From an uncultured Eubacteriales bacterium (GTDB lineage Bacteria; Bacillota; Clostridia; Lachnospirales; Lachnospiraceae): a stretch of DNA of 50,524 bases. Shown here in pieces: positions 30,277-41,100 of the stretch (within the stretch, counting starts at the first letter, position 1; each line of letters starts with the position of its first letter). A program made the position numbers and the translations under genes. The stretch covers positions 1 through 50,524 of the forward strand of contig OMVN01000017.1 of the NCBI GenBank assembly GCA_900314525.1. Direction: 5' to 3'. The notes under the pieces are model-generated. The model was not told the DNA's origin, made no database searches, and saw only the letters and a program-made list of their open reading frames with translations.

Positions 30277-32370
30277 CTAATTTTCTCCACTTGCTTTTTT
30301 GTCAATATTTTCTACATGCCCACATGTTTCATTCGAACAAACCGCCTTGTTTCCTTTTTGGACCATATATGAGCCACATAAAGGACACTTTATATCCAAC
30401 GGTTTCTGCCATGACATAAAGTCACATTCTGGATTATTAAGACATCCATAGTATTTTCTGCCTTTTCTTGTTTTTTTGATTACAATATCTCCTCCACATT
30501 TTGGACATATTATACCAGTCTTTTCAAAATAAGGTTTTGTATTTCTGCATTCTGGGAAGCCTGGACATCCAAGGAATTTTCCATGTGGTCCATATTTTAT
30601 AACCATATTTCTTCCACATTCCTCACAAACCACATCAGTTACTTCATCTTCTATTTTAATTTTATCTAATGTCTCATTGGCTTTAGAAACTGCTTCATTA
30701 AGATCTGGATAAAAGTTTCTGACAACTGTCTTCCACTGTACCTCTCCTGAGCCAATACCATCTAATAGTGATTCAAGATTTGCTGTAAAATTTGAATCTA
30801 CAATTACAGGAAAGGCTGTTTTCATTATCTCATTTACAATCTCTCCAAGTTCAGTTACATAAAGATTTTTCTGTTCTTTTGTAATATATCTTCTGGCTAT
30901 AATTGTTGAGATAATTGGTGCATATGTACTTGGTCGTCCAATTCCTAATTCCTCTAATGCCTTTACTAATGATGCCTCGGTATAATGAGGTGACGGCTGA
31001 GTAAAATGTTGCTTAGTTTCTAACTCCTCAAACTTAAGTTCCGTATCCATGTCAAAGTTCTTAGAAATTACGTTATTACCTTTTTCTTCCTTTTCATCAT
31101 CGTTATCATTATATACTGATAAGAATCCATCAAATTCTAATTTAGATGTAGCACATGAAAATGTATATTCCCCTGCCTGAATTTTAACAGAGGTTGTCTC
31201 GTACACAGCACTGTCCATTCTGCTAGCAGCAAAACATTTCCATATCAGCTGATATAAACGAAACTGATCTCTTGTCAAATTGTCCTTTATCTTTGTAGGT
31301 GTAAGCGAAATATCAGTAGGTCTGATTGCCTCATGAGCATCTTGAATTTTTGCCTGTGATTTCTTTTTATTTTCTGATACAGATAAATACTTCTCACCAT
31401 AATTCTCTGCAATAAACTCTCTAGCCATTGCATCTGCTTCCTCAGATATTCTGGTAGAATCAGTACGCAAGTATGAGATAATACCAATTGTTCCACTGCC
31501 CTTTATATCAACACCTTCATAGAGCTGCTGAGCAATTCTCATTGTCTTCTGGGTAGAAAAATTAAGTCTTTTTGATGCTTCCTGCTGTAAAGTACTTGTA
31601 GTAAAAGGAAGAGGTGCTTTCTTAATTCTCTCACCCTTTTTTATAGATTTTACTTTGTATTCAGCATTATTTAAGTCTTTTACTATTTTATCTACATCTG
31701 CTTTGTTTTTTATCTCTATCTTTTTATCTTTATAAGAAGTAAGTTTTGCAATTATTGGTTTCTTATTTCCTTTTGGAATTAAAGCAGCATCAACACTCCA
31801 GTATTCTTCTGGTATAAATGAATTTATTTCATCTTCCCTGTCACATATAATTCTAAGAGCAACTGACTGTACTCTTCCCGCACTTAATCCTCTTTTTACT
31901 TTTTGCCATAAAACAGGACTTATTGAATATCCAACCATTCTGTCTAATACTCTCCTTGCCTGCTGAGCATCAACAAGATTCATATCTATTTCTCTAGGTG
32001 ACTTTAACGCTGTTTTTACTGCACCCTTTGTAATCTCGTTAAATGTAATTCTTGACATTTTCTTGTCATCTAATTTAAGTGCAGTTGCAAGATGCCATGA
32101 AATTGCCTCTCCCTCTCTATCCGGGTCAGTTGCGAGATAAACTTTGTCTGCTTTCTTGGCAGCTTTTTTAAGTTCCGCCAGCTTTTCCCCCTTACCTCTT
32201 ATTGTAATATATTTCGGCTCATAATCATTTTCAACATCCACTCCCATAGTACTTTTAGGTAAATCTCTAATATGACCATTCGATGCCATTACCGAATAGT
32301 TTGTACCTAAAAACTTTTTTATTGTCTTTACCTTTGCAGGTGATTCGACTATAACTAAATACTTTGGCAT
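30277..32370 (-). CDS. topA: DNA topoisomerase I
   Basis: A 697-residue type IA topoisomerase that relaxes negative supercoils. The Toprim domain at the N-terminus shows VIVESPAKVKTIKKFL and the acidic DPDREGEAISWH. The active-site Tyr is in GIISYLRTDSTRIS near residue 305. The conserved GRPSTYAPIISTI near 480 follows. Three C-terminal zinc-finger modules have CxxC pairs: CEECGRNM...CPGFPEC, CPKCGGD...CLNNPEC and CPLCGSY...CSNETC. Full length for Firmicute TopA. It lies between dprA and codY, a conserved arrangement. Confidence 0.97.
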   Translation of the reverse strand: MPKYLVIVESPAKVKTIKKFLGTNYSVMASNGHIRDLPKSTMGVDVENDYEPKYITIRGKGEKLAELKKAAKKADKVYLATDPDREGEAISWHLATALKLDDKKMSRITFNEITKGAVKTALKSPREIDMNLVDAQQARRVLDRMVGYSISPVLWQKVKRGLSAGRVQSVALRIICDREDEINSFIPEEYWSVDAALIPKGNKKPIIAKLTSYKDKKIEIKNKADVDKIVKDLNNAEYKVKSIKKGERIKKAPLPFTTSTLQQEASKRLNFSTQKTMRIAQQLYEGVDIKGSGTIGIISYLRTDSTRISEEADAMAREFIAENYGEKYLSVSENKKKSQAKIQDAHEAIRPTDISLTPTKIKDNLTRDQFRLYQLIWKCFAASRMDSAVYETTSVKIQAGEYTFSCATSKLEFDGFLSVYNDNDDEKEEKGNNVISKNFDMDTELKFEELETKQHFTQPSPHYTEASLVKALEELGIGRPSTYAPIISTIIARRYITKEQKNLYVTELGEIVNEIMKTAFPVIVDSNFTANLESLLDGIGSGEVQWKTVVRNFYPDLNEAVSKANETLDKIKIEDEVTDVVCEECGRNMVIKYGPHGKFLGCPGFPECRNTKPYFEKTGIICPKCGGDIVIKKTRKGRKYYGCLNNPECDFMSWQKPLDIKCPLCGSYMVQKGNKAVCSNETCGHVENIDKKASGEN

Positions 32371-32409
32371 GATATTTCCCCTTTTCTTATTTCCACATCA
32401 TTTATTATG

Positions 32410-33480
32410 TTATCTCCTAACATAAACATTCTTGGTTGGTTCATCAATCAGATTCATCATCTGAAGTGTGATTATATTCTTAAAAAACTGAACCGAGCCC
32501 ATTTTACTTTCGCACATAAGCTGTTCAATGTTCTTTGGAAAATAATCTACACAACTATATAACAATTCTAAATCTTTTTCAAGGGTAATATTTTTATTTT
32601 TTTCAAAACCATCTGTAACTCCCATCACAATATCTAAATCATCCATAATCTGTTCAGGCGAAATAACTATTCCCGCTCCCTCTTTTATCAGATTATTACA
32701 TCCCCTGCTAAGTTTATCATTTATCCTGCCCGGTACTGCATATATATCCTTCCCCTGCTCTAATGCTCTCTCTGCAGTTATAAGCGATCCGCTTTTTTCT
32801 CTTGCTTCAACTACTATGATTGCATCACACAGTCCAGAAATAATCCTGTTCCTCATAGGAAAATGCCATGCCAATGGATTTTCATCTAATCCATACTCAG
32901 AAATCACAATTCCTTTTTCCATTATTCTTCTATAAATGTCTCTATTCTCTGAGGGATAACATACATTTATGCCACTTCCAAGAATAGCGGTTGTGATTCC
33001 TCCTGCATCTAATGCCCCCAAATGTGCAGCCTTATCTATTCCTCTTGCCATACCACTTATTATATTTATGTTATTTCTGGCAAGATTATAAGCAAGTTCA
33101 TATGCTGTTTTTCTTCCATATTCTGTACAGTTTCTTGCACCTACAATTGCTATATTTTTTAAATCCTTTTTTTTATATTTGTCAAATAAGCTTCTATTCC
33201 CCTTATAATATAACAATACAGGACTGTCAGTTATATTTTTTAATTTTTCAGGATACAAGTCTTCATTTCTGGTAATTAGACCCGTATTATCCATTTCTAA
33301 TCTGCTTATCATTTCTTTTATGGAATTTAATTCCCTGGTATTATCTATCTCATCTATTATGTTTATATCATTTATTCCTGTCACAAAACACGCCTTGCAT
33401 AATTCTTCTCTTCCTGAAAAATACAGATTCTTTGCATTACCATAATACTCTAATAATTTATTTAAATTTCTTATTCCCAA
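32410..33480 (-). CDS. dprA: DNA-processing protein DprA
   Basis: At least 356 residues. DprA loads RecA on incoming single-stranded DNA in transformation. The Rossmann-type core is complete: VGARNCTEYGRKTAYELA, SGMARGIDKAAHLGAL, ILGSGINVCYPSENRDIY, WHFPMRNRIISGL and EKSGSLITAERALEQG. A C-terminal winged-helix-like segment follows. The start is uncertain. The first standard start codon in frame is a TTG at 33480, which cuts into the N-terminal helical domain. The frame stays open upstream to 33540 and encodes family-like residues (YLLWLCSIKGLGIRNLNK). An AUA at 33513 or AUU at 33525, near GAGGGG at 33526-33531, could be the real start, overlapping the end of comM. Forms an operon with comM, topA and codY. 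Confidence 0.93.
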   Translation of the reverse strand: MGIRNLNKLLEYYGNAKNLYFSGREELCKACFVTGINDINIIDEIDNTRELNSIKEMISRLEMDNTGLITRNEDLYPEKLKNITDSPVLLYYKGNRSLFDKYKKKDLKNIAIVGARNCTEYGRKTAYELAYNLARNNINIISGMARGIDKAAHLGALDAGGITTAILGSGINVCYPSENRDIYRRIMEKGIVISEYGLDENPLAWHFPMRNRIISGLCDAIIVVEAREKSGSLITAERALEQGKDIYAVPGRINDKLSRGCNNLIKEGAGIVISPEQIMDDLDIVMGVTDGFEKNKNITLEKDLELLYSCVDYFPKNIEQLMCESKMGSVQFFKNIITLQMMNLIDEPTKNVYVRR

Positions 33481-33518
33481 ACCCTTTATACTGCAAAGCC
33501 ATAATAAATATATATTTT

Positions 33519-35063
33519 CTATAATCCCCTCACATCCATTCTATATGCTATTGCTTCAGACAAATCTTCTACAGTTATCCTCTCTCTTTTTCCTATATCC
33601 GCTATTGTTCTTGCTATCTTTATCGCCTTATTATAGCCTCTCATACTCATTCCAAGTTTTCTATATGCTGAATGCATAAATTTCTCACTATCACTGTCTA
33701 AATAACAGTATTCTCTCAAGCTCTTCCCCTCTAATTCACTATTATAAAGTCCTCCCTGTCTCTTTCTCTGCATTTCCATAGCATTATTTACCCAAACTAC
33801 CATATCAGCAGACGTAATATTATCATATTTATTATTGCCATTATTTTCATCTTCTAAACATACCCTTGGAACTTCCACACTAATATCCATTCTGTCAAGG
33901 AATGGGCCGCTTAACTTAGATAAATATTTCTTTACTTCATTTTCAGAACAATTACATCTGTTCCTGTCAGGATAATACCCACATTTACAGGGATTCATTG
34001 CCCCTATTACAAGACAGTCAGCTGGGAAACTAAAACTGCAGTTTATTCTGTTTATAATAACTTTCTTGTCCTCAAGTGGTTGCCTTAATGAATCAATTAC
34101 ATTTTCTTTAAATTCAGGCAGTTCATCTAAAAAAAGCACACCTCTGTGAGCAAGAGTTATCTGCCCTGCTCTTGGATAACTTCCCCCACCAACTAATCCA
34201 GCTATTGTAATAGTATGGTGTGGTGACCTAAATGGCCTGTTCACAATTATATTCTTTCCATCAAGCATTCCACAAATGCTGTAAATTCCTGTAACCTCAA
34301 GGCTTTCCTCTTTTGTCATTTTAGGCATAATAGATGTAATTCTAGATGCTAACATGGATTTACCCACACCTGGACTTCCAACCATCAATAAGTTATGTCT
34401 TCCTGCTACAGCAATTGATATTGCTCTCTTTACTGTGTTCTGTCCTCTTATCTCGGCGAAATCACCTATACTGTCTTTTAATTCTTCCGACGCATTTGAA
34501 TTAAATTCATCCTCCATATGTTTAATTTTATCTGTAAATGATTTAGCAAAAGATGAATCCGAATAAAACCTAAATATCTCTCTTAGACTTTTAAATGGTA
34601 ATACCTGTATATCACCACAAACAAAACCTTCATTTCTGTTATCATATGGCATAATAATGTTATTTATTCCTTGAAAAATAGCCAATTCACATATCGGAAG
34701 AATACCTCTTACACTTTTAATAACCCCATCTAGTCCAAGTTCTCCTACAATGAGTGTATTATTAAATAGTTCAACATCAAGTATTCCCATAGAACAAAGT
34801 AAGGCTATAGCAATCGGTAGATCAAACCCGCTTCCTTCTTTCCTCTTATCCGCTGGTGATAAATTAACAGTAATTCTTCCCAATGGTAATGGGTATCCAC
34901 AATTTTTTAATGAACTCCTCACCCTCTCTCTTGATTCCCTTACTTCAGATGATAACATCCCCACCATGCTGAAATTAGGTAATCCACTCTGAATATCAGA
35001 TTCAATATTTACAATATATGGCTCAACTCCCCAGATAGAACCACTTTTTACTGAATAAAACAT
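33519..35063 (-). CDS. comM: YifB/ComM-family AAA+ ATPase
   Basis: A 514-residue Mg-chelatase-like protein. The N-terminal Lon-protease-like fold (about 1-180; GLPNFSMVGM, ADKRKEGSGFDLPIA) precedes an AAA+ ATPase domain. The ATPase has Walker A GSPGVGKSML near residue 235, Walker B LFLDELPEF near 318, and a zinc-like CKCGYYPDRNRCNC insertion. The MgChl C-terminal helical domain follows. ComM is a helicase that extends branch migration during natural transformation and is widespread also in non-competent bacteria. It is followed at once by dprA, a pairing common in Firmicutes. With dprA and a type IV pilus operon next door, DNA uptake is a reasonable but unproved idea. GGGGTGA ribosome site. 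Confidence 0.94.
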   Translation of the reverse strand: MFYSVKSGSIWGVEPYIVNIESDIQSGLPNFSMVGMLSSEVRESRERVRSSLKNCGYPLPLGRITVNLSPADKRKEGSGFDLPIAIALLCSMGILDVELFNNTLIVGELGLDGVIKSVRGILPICELAIFQGINNIIMPYDNRNEGFVCGDIQVLPFKSLREIFRFYSDSSFAKSFTDKIKHMEDEFNSNASEELKDSIGDFAEIRGQNTVKRAISIAVAGRHNLLMVGSPGVGKSMLASRITSIMPKMTKEESLEVTGIYSICGMLDGKNIIVNRPFRSPHHTITIAGLVGGGSYPRAGQITLAHRGVLFLDELPEFKENVIDSLRQPLEDKKVIINRINCSFSFPADCLVIGAMNPCKCGYYPDRNRCNCSENEVKKYLSKLSGPFLDRMDISVEVPRVCLEDENNGNNKYDNITSADMVVWVNNAMEMQRKRQGGLYNSELEGKSLREYCYLDSDSEKFMHSAYRKLGMSMRGYNKAIKIARTIADIGKRERITVEDLSEAIAYRMDVRGL

Positions 35064-35104
35064 ACAATCACCCCTTTGTATTTATGTATCTTATTGTTTA
35101 TGTT

Positions 35105-35133
35105 ATATTACACCTTAATTTTATGAATGTCAA
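35105..35133 (-). promoter_or_regulatory. promoter of the comM-dprA-topA-codY operon
   Basis: Minus-strand TTGACA (35128-35133), 17-base spacer and TAATAT (35105-35110), about 40 bases before comM and directly after the pilus-operon terminator. Confidence 0.6.
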
Positions 35134-35139
35134 TACAAT

Positions 35140-35178
35140 AAAAAATACACCGAAAATGTATTAAACATTTTCGGTGTA
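35140..35178 (-). terminator. strong intrinsic terminator of the pilus operon
   Basis: Minus strand: a perfect stem of 14 bp (TACACCGAAAATGT/ACATTTTCGGTGTA, 35146-35178) with a 5-base loop, followed by six T and a further T-rich stretch. It lies about 20 bases after the stop of the giant gene at 35199. Confidence 0.9.
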
Positions 35179-35198
35179 AATCTTTATAAATCATGTGA

Positions 35199-38100
35199 TT
35201 AATTCAAATTGAAGTAATCATACTTAATTGGTTCTTTCTTATTTAATCTAAATAAATCATATCCCTTTCCAGGAATTGGATTCTTAGATTTTAAGTAACC
35301 TTTATCACTTACTTCTATTACAATATTATAATTGTAAATATCTCCAGAACCACCTCTCTGTGAAATAACTGTATTAATCTTATTAATGTTATCTAATGTG
35401 AGGTAGAAATCTGTATCCTGTCTGTTTATTAATTGTGAACCTATAACGTTCTTAACCGCACCACTTTCATCTGTGAGATAAGAATTATTTGGATCATTAA
35501 GAAGAATATCTTTGCCTTCTGTATATCCTTCATCTCCGTCGATATCTACAAATACTTTAGCATCTGTAAATGCTAATTCGCCATCCTTTAAGTCATAATC
35601 ACTAGGATTATAAATTACCTGAACTGCATTCTTGTCAGTGAAGAAATCAACATATTTGTATGTATTTCCTGTCTTAGAATCTTTAGCTTCGTATGAATTC
35701 TGAATATTTACTACAGGATCATAGTTACCAGATTTTAAAGATGCAATAACGGTATTAATAAATAACTTTATCTCTGATTCTGTTGCTCCAGATGCATGAC
35801 CAGCACCAGTATATGTAATATTTCCTTTTGAGTAAATGTAGTAGTTATTAGCACCATCACCCTTTGTAAACTTATACTGCTGTGCATTATTTCCTGATTC
35901 AGAATTTGTTGCTTTTGTATTATTTCTAGAGTCATCATCAAGATAATACCATACTGTAAGGTCAGGATCTTCCATAGATAGTGTACTATACTGAGCATGT
36001 GTGGTTGAAACGTTAATTGTATCATCAAGAATAAATGGATATTCTGTTATCTGACCTTTATTAATCTTTGAAACCTTATTGGTACGTGACCAGTCTATTC
36101 TGTTATTTGTATTTGTTCCATATAAATCATTTGAGTAAAGTTTATCACCAGAATTACTTTTGAATACTGTTGTCTCAGTTATACCTCTCAAGTTTTCTGG
36201 TTTTACTAAATCAGGTCTTAAATATGATTTTGCATTAGCATAAATCTGCTCTTCTGTAGCAATATTCTGTTTCTGTATTTCTGATGTAGCAGTGCCAAGC
36301 TTAGATCCACCATATGATATTCCATACTGATCCATACCTAACATCCTTCTAAAGAATGAAGTAGAGTTTCTACCCCAGTACCAATTAGAACCCGAAACAA
36401 CATTACCTCTTACATCTCTATACCAGTTCATTGAATACCAGTATGAAGAGTTATCATGTGAATAAAGAAGTGAATGTCCAGAATCTAAGAAGTACTGAAT
36501 ATTCTTCTGTGCTGCTATGTTACTGATATCCATTTCTGTATGTGAATCTGAGAATCCAACTACAATCATATCGATACTCTGATTCTTTTCAATTGCTTTT
36601 TTAACAACATCTCCATCAAGATTAGTTGAATGATCAGCTACTCTTCTGTTGTAGAATGTACCAACCTTTAAAAGTGATGTATTTGCATCATACTGTTTAT
36701 TGACATCATCTATATAAGATGTCTCACCTGCCCATGTCTGATTAAAAATCTTATATGTTACAGATATCAAATGGATATTGTAACCACCCTGATTAATCTG
36801 TGTCCGATACTTATTAATTTCCTGATCAAATCTCAAGTTATTTCCAGATTCTGGGTAAATCCATAATACATAAACATCTCTTACTGGAGTCGATTTATCC
36901 TCAAATGCTGAATAACCTATGTAACTAAACTTCATTCCAGGATTTTCTTTACTTGTAACTTCTATTTTCCATGGAATAAATCCTGACATAGATCCTGGCC
37001 ATTTATTGCTAAGTTTTATCTTCTCTACTTTACCTGCATCGTTTGTAACATACTCGTAATTACAATCAATAGTTGCTGTAGAACCTTCTTCAAATTTACC
37101 AACACCAGATTTATCAATAATCATCTGATATGTGTACTTGCCGTCTAATTGAGTCTGGTCAACTCCACCTATATTATTAATATCTAATACAACATTAAAA
37201 TTCTTATAATCAGCTTCTGTTGGTTTAATTATTGTACCTACACTATTATATGCAACCTTATTACCATTTCTGTTATTATGATATTCCTGTGGTCCAGATT
37301 CAAATGTAAATCCTACCTTTGCTACTCTTCTATATGCAAAACTTAAACCACCATCAAATTTCTCTGCTGAGCTTAAATAATCTGGGTTAGTTCCTTCTTT
37401 CGCATACTTCTCATTTATAATACTTGCATAAGTCTTATTATCATAGAACACTGATGAATCAGTATAATTTCCACTAGCATCTCTTCCTAATGCTTTTGCC
37501 TGTAATATAAAGTTATATAACTTAGAATATCTATCGAGATATCTCCATCTAGCTGCATCATTTGCATTATTATTAAAGTCAATGTAATTGTCACTATTAA
37601 TAAGTTCATCTGCCATCATTATAGGATATCCAGCTTTTACATAATTAAGAAGACTGTTCATTCTCTTAACAGTAATATCATTACCTGACAATCTTGATGT
37701 TCCATAATGATTAATATCTAATACGTAGAATTTATTTACTCCAGTACTTGACAAATCCTTTAAATTCCAAGCTGGATCTGCGTTAGTTGTTAATCCTGTA
37801 GAGAAATATGTCATCCAGTATTGATAGTTCTTTAAAGGTGTAGATGGGAATCCACTGGCCTTTCCATATCCATCATCATTATTAGACATCCTTCCATTAA
37901 CAAGTACATAATCCGAAGGTGCATCACCTTTTAAGTGCTGAAGTACTGTATACTGATCACCAATTCCTGTATAAACCAATCCATTCATTGATGAATCCAG
38001 ATATTTTGTTCTGTGAATCTGTCCTTCATTTGTATTATAGTAATTTACAACCTGATAACCTGAATCAATTCCAAAGTAAATCAAATCATACATTGACTCA

Positions 38101-41100
38101 AGGTCTTCATTTCGAGTATTAAATTCTTTAACACTCATGTATTTTACATTAATATAATTCTTGTAATTTTCATTATTCATTCCATCTGCTTCAGCATCAA
38201 CATTAAGCATCTTTGCTAACTGCTTTGCTCCATCAAATGATGCATACTTGTTAACAGCTGCAGCTGGCTCAATTTCAAGAACATTAATAGGATAAATTGC
38301 ATTTGTAAGTGTTACATTTAGAATATATCTAATGATTCCACCCTTAGTTGCATTAACTATTTCAGAATTCTGATCTGACGTAAGTGTATTATCATATGGA
38401 ATTCCTTTATCATTATTGAAAGTAAATTTAGATAAATAGTTGTTCTCTAATACTGGTTTTGACTGCTTATAACCACATACAATCTCTTTATAATCATTTT
38501 GTGTTGTATAATAACGAACTACTAAATTAGCTGTAGCTCCGTCAGAGATATTCTGTCCAACATTAATTGTATCACCAGACTTAACATCCTTGAATCCTTC
38601 ATTATTGAAATTGTACATTACTCTGTTAAGTTTATCATAATTAAATGTTATATCAGCATATCCACAATACTCTAAAACTTTTCCATTATCAAAGTTATTA
38701 ACTGTGATTGTATATGAATCTGCCGCTTTCTTATATGAGTAATTTCTAGTAACAGTACCAAATTCCTTCATTTCATATTGGAATGTGATTGTAAGTGTAG
38801 AACCGGCAGTAAATTTAATTTTGTTTCCACTTGCATCTACATAATCAATTGTGTCATCACCGATTGTAAGTGAATTTTCATCACCAATCTTCATCTCATC
38901 ATTAAATGCAAATTGTTTCTGTCCCTGATTATTGTAAAGTAATCCACCATTGTTAGGTGCATAAACCTGTGTCTGTTTTCCACTTGCATCTGTAATCGTA
39001 AGTTTAATATTAGCATTTATCTTAGATAAGTCTGAACCGTTCATCCAGATTTTAGCATCCATTTCGCCGGCGAAATCAACAGATCCATTATTAATTGAAT
39101 TTGTTATTCCACCTAAGGCATATGAAGAAAAATTTGATTTTTTATCATTGTTACTATCTTCAAGATCATAGCCCTGTGAATAAGAAATCAAATCATACAT
39201 TCTACCAGCATAATTATTTCCTAATTCAAAATCATTTGATTTATCTGTCCAGTCACCACCACCATTTGGTTTTACCAAAATATTGTTATAGCCCTTTGGT
39301 ATTCTGACTCTGTAGTAGTATGCCAAATTATCATCATAAAATTCTGGCTCACCTGTTATCAAACTATTTCTATTGGCATCTTTCCATGTATATGCATATA
39401 AATTGATGTTATTATTTCTGAAATAATTTGGATAATTTCTTGATCCGTCATAGTTATACTTATTATATCCACTCTTAAGTGTCTTTAAATTTATAAGTAC
39501 ATAATTATCATCCTGAAGTAAATTCTTATCAGTAAGAATATTTGAAGAAAAAGCGTCTCTATATATACCTGGATTAATTACATAATGTACCTCATCTTTA
39601 CCTTCGGCAAAAATCTTTCCTCCAAAGAACTGATTTCCTGAGTAAGTATAGATTCTCTTGTAAACATAACTTGTGTTTCCACCTGCTATTCCGTTTACAT
39701 CATAAGTCTGACCTACCACATCAGGTTCATGGTATTTTGCATAATTTGTATAATCTGTACCAAATGTTTCTTTATTCCAGCTTAAATATGATCCGCCATT
39801 TCCAATTCCTTCTGGCCAATACGCACCTAAATCATCAATCTTATCCTTAAGTGTCTGATTATAATACTCTGGCTGAATTTGTCTTAAAAGTAATAAGACT
39901 TTATATACATTATTTGTATTATCAACCTGATATTCATCTAAATCAAGATTTCTATACTGCTCTGCAGCTAATGCCTGTAAATCTTCATTATATTTACCGA
40001 TTCCTCCATCTGAGAGTAAATCTGAGTTGTACATAAGTGCAACTTTACCATTTATTGCTCTGTCATACAATTCCATTGCAGGCTTGAAACTCATATCACC
40101 TTTATAACTTGTAATCTCTGAGATAGAATCTGCATTAATGCTATCAAAAAATGTATTTATCTTCTCTTCATCAGGAGTACCATCTTCCTTTAAGAAGGCT
40201 TTTGCTTCTAACTTTTTGAGTTCACTAACATATTTATCACGATAATATTTGTTATATGAATTAATTCCCACAAATTCAAGTATATCTGCTAAATTACCGC
40301 TAAATTCATCAATTGTATCTTCTCCACTTCCTGGAAGATTTGCAATTTCTTTCATATACTCCTCTCTCATTTTGTTATTAATGTTTTCAATGAGAGTTGT
40401 AATATTTGCATTGTCTATAGCCCCTGTATAGTCTATATCAACAAAGCCACTTATATTATTATCAGGATTATTTTCATCTGTGTAGCCTTTAATATACTCA
40501 TCACTGAGGAATCCATATGTCTTGCCAACATTTAATTTCTCAATTGAATCGTAAATTATCTTATAATCATCAGGAGTTAATCCGTAATTAGATTTCTTAG
40601 GAGCTTCTGTCTCTTCCTCTGGATTTTGAGTTTCCTGCTCTTTAGCTTTTTCTTCATCAATTTTAACTTTATAGTCTGAAAGTGTTGTTGCAGCTATATT
40701 ACTGTTCTCAATATTTCTTTCAGTAATTACCTGATGCATTGAAGGTACGGAGAAAATATCTTTTAAATCACTGATATATCCATTGTCTCCTTCAATGTTG
40801 AATTCTAAGAGCTGATCATCTCCCAATGCAAAGAAATAATTAATTGTCTTCTCAAGATTTTCATCAGTTAAATTGTTTTTATCTTTTAAGAATGCCTCTG
40901 CATAAGACTTCTGCTCTTCATTAACTGTACCTAATTCTGTATTTAATCTAGAAATAATATTTCTATCATCTCCACTAAATGTTGTTTCTGGAAGTGTCTT
41001 TAATTTTTCTACATAAGCATCAAAATTATATTCTTTGTAATTGTTTAAATCAATTCCATCTGTTGCATTTTTGTAGTTCTCATAAATAATACCAAAGTCA

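Noticed and set aside
35146-35178. Terminator also serving a plus-strand transcript
   Set aside because: The stem is symmetrical, but on the plus strand it is followed by AATCTTTATAA without a T-run and no plus-strand gene ends there.
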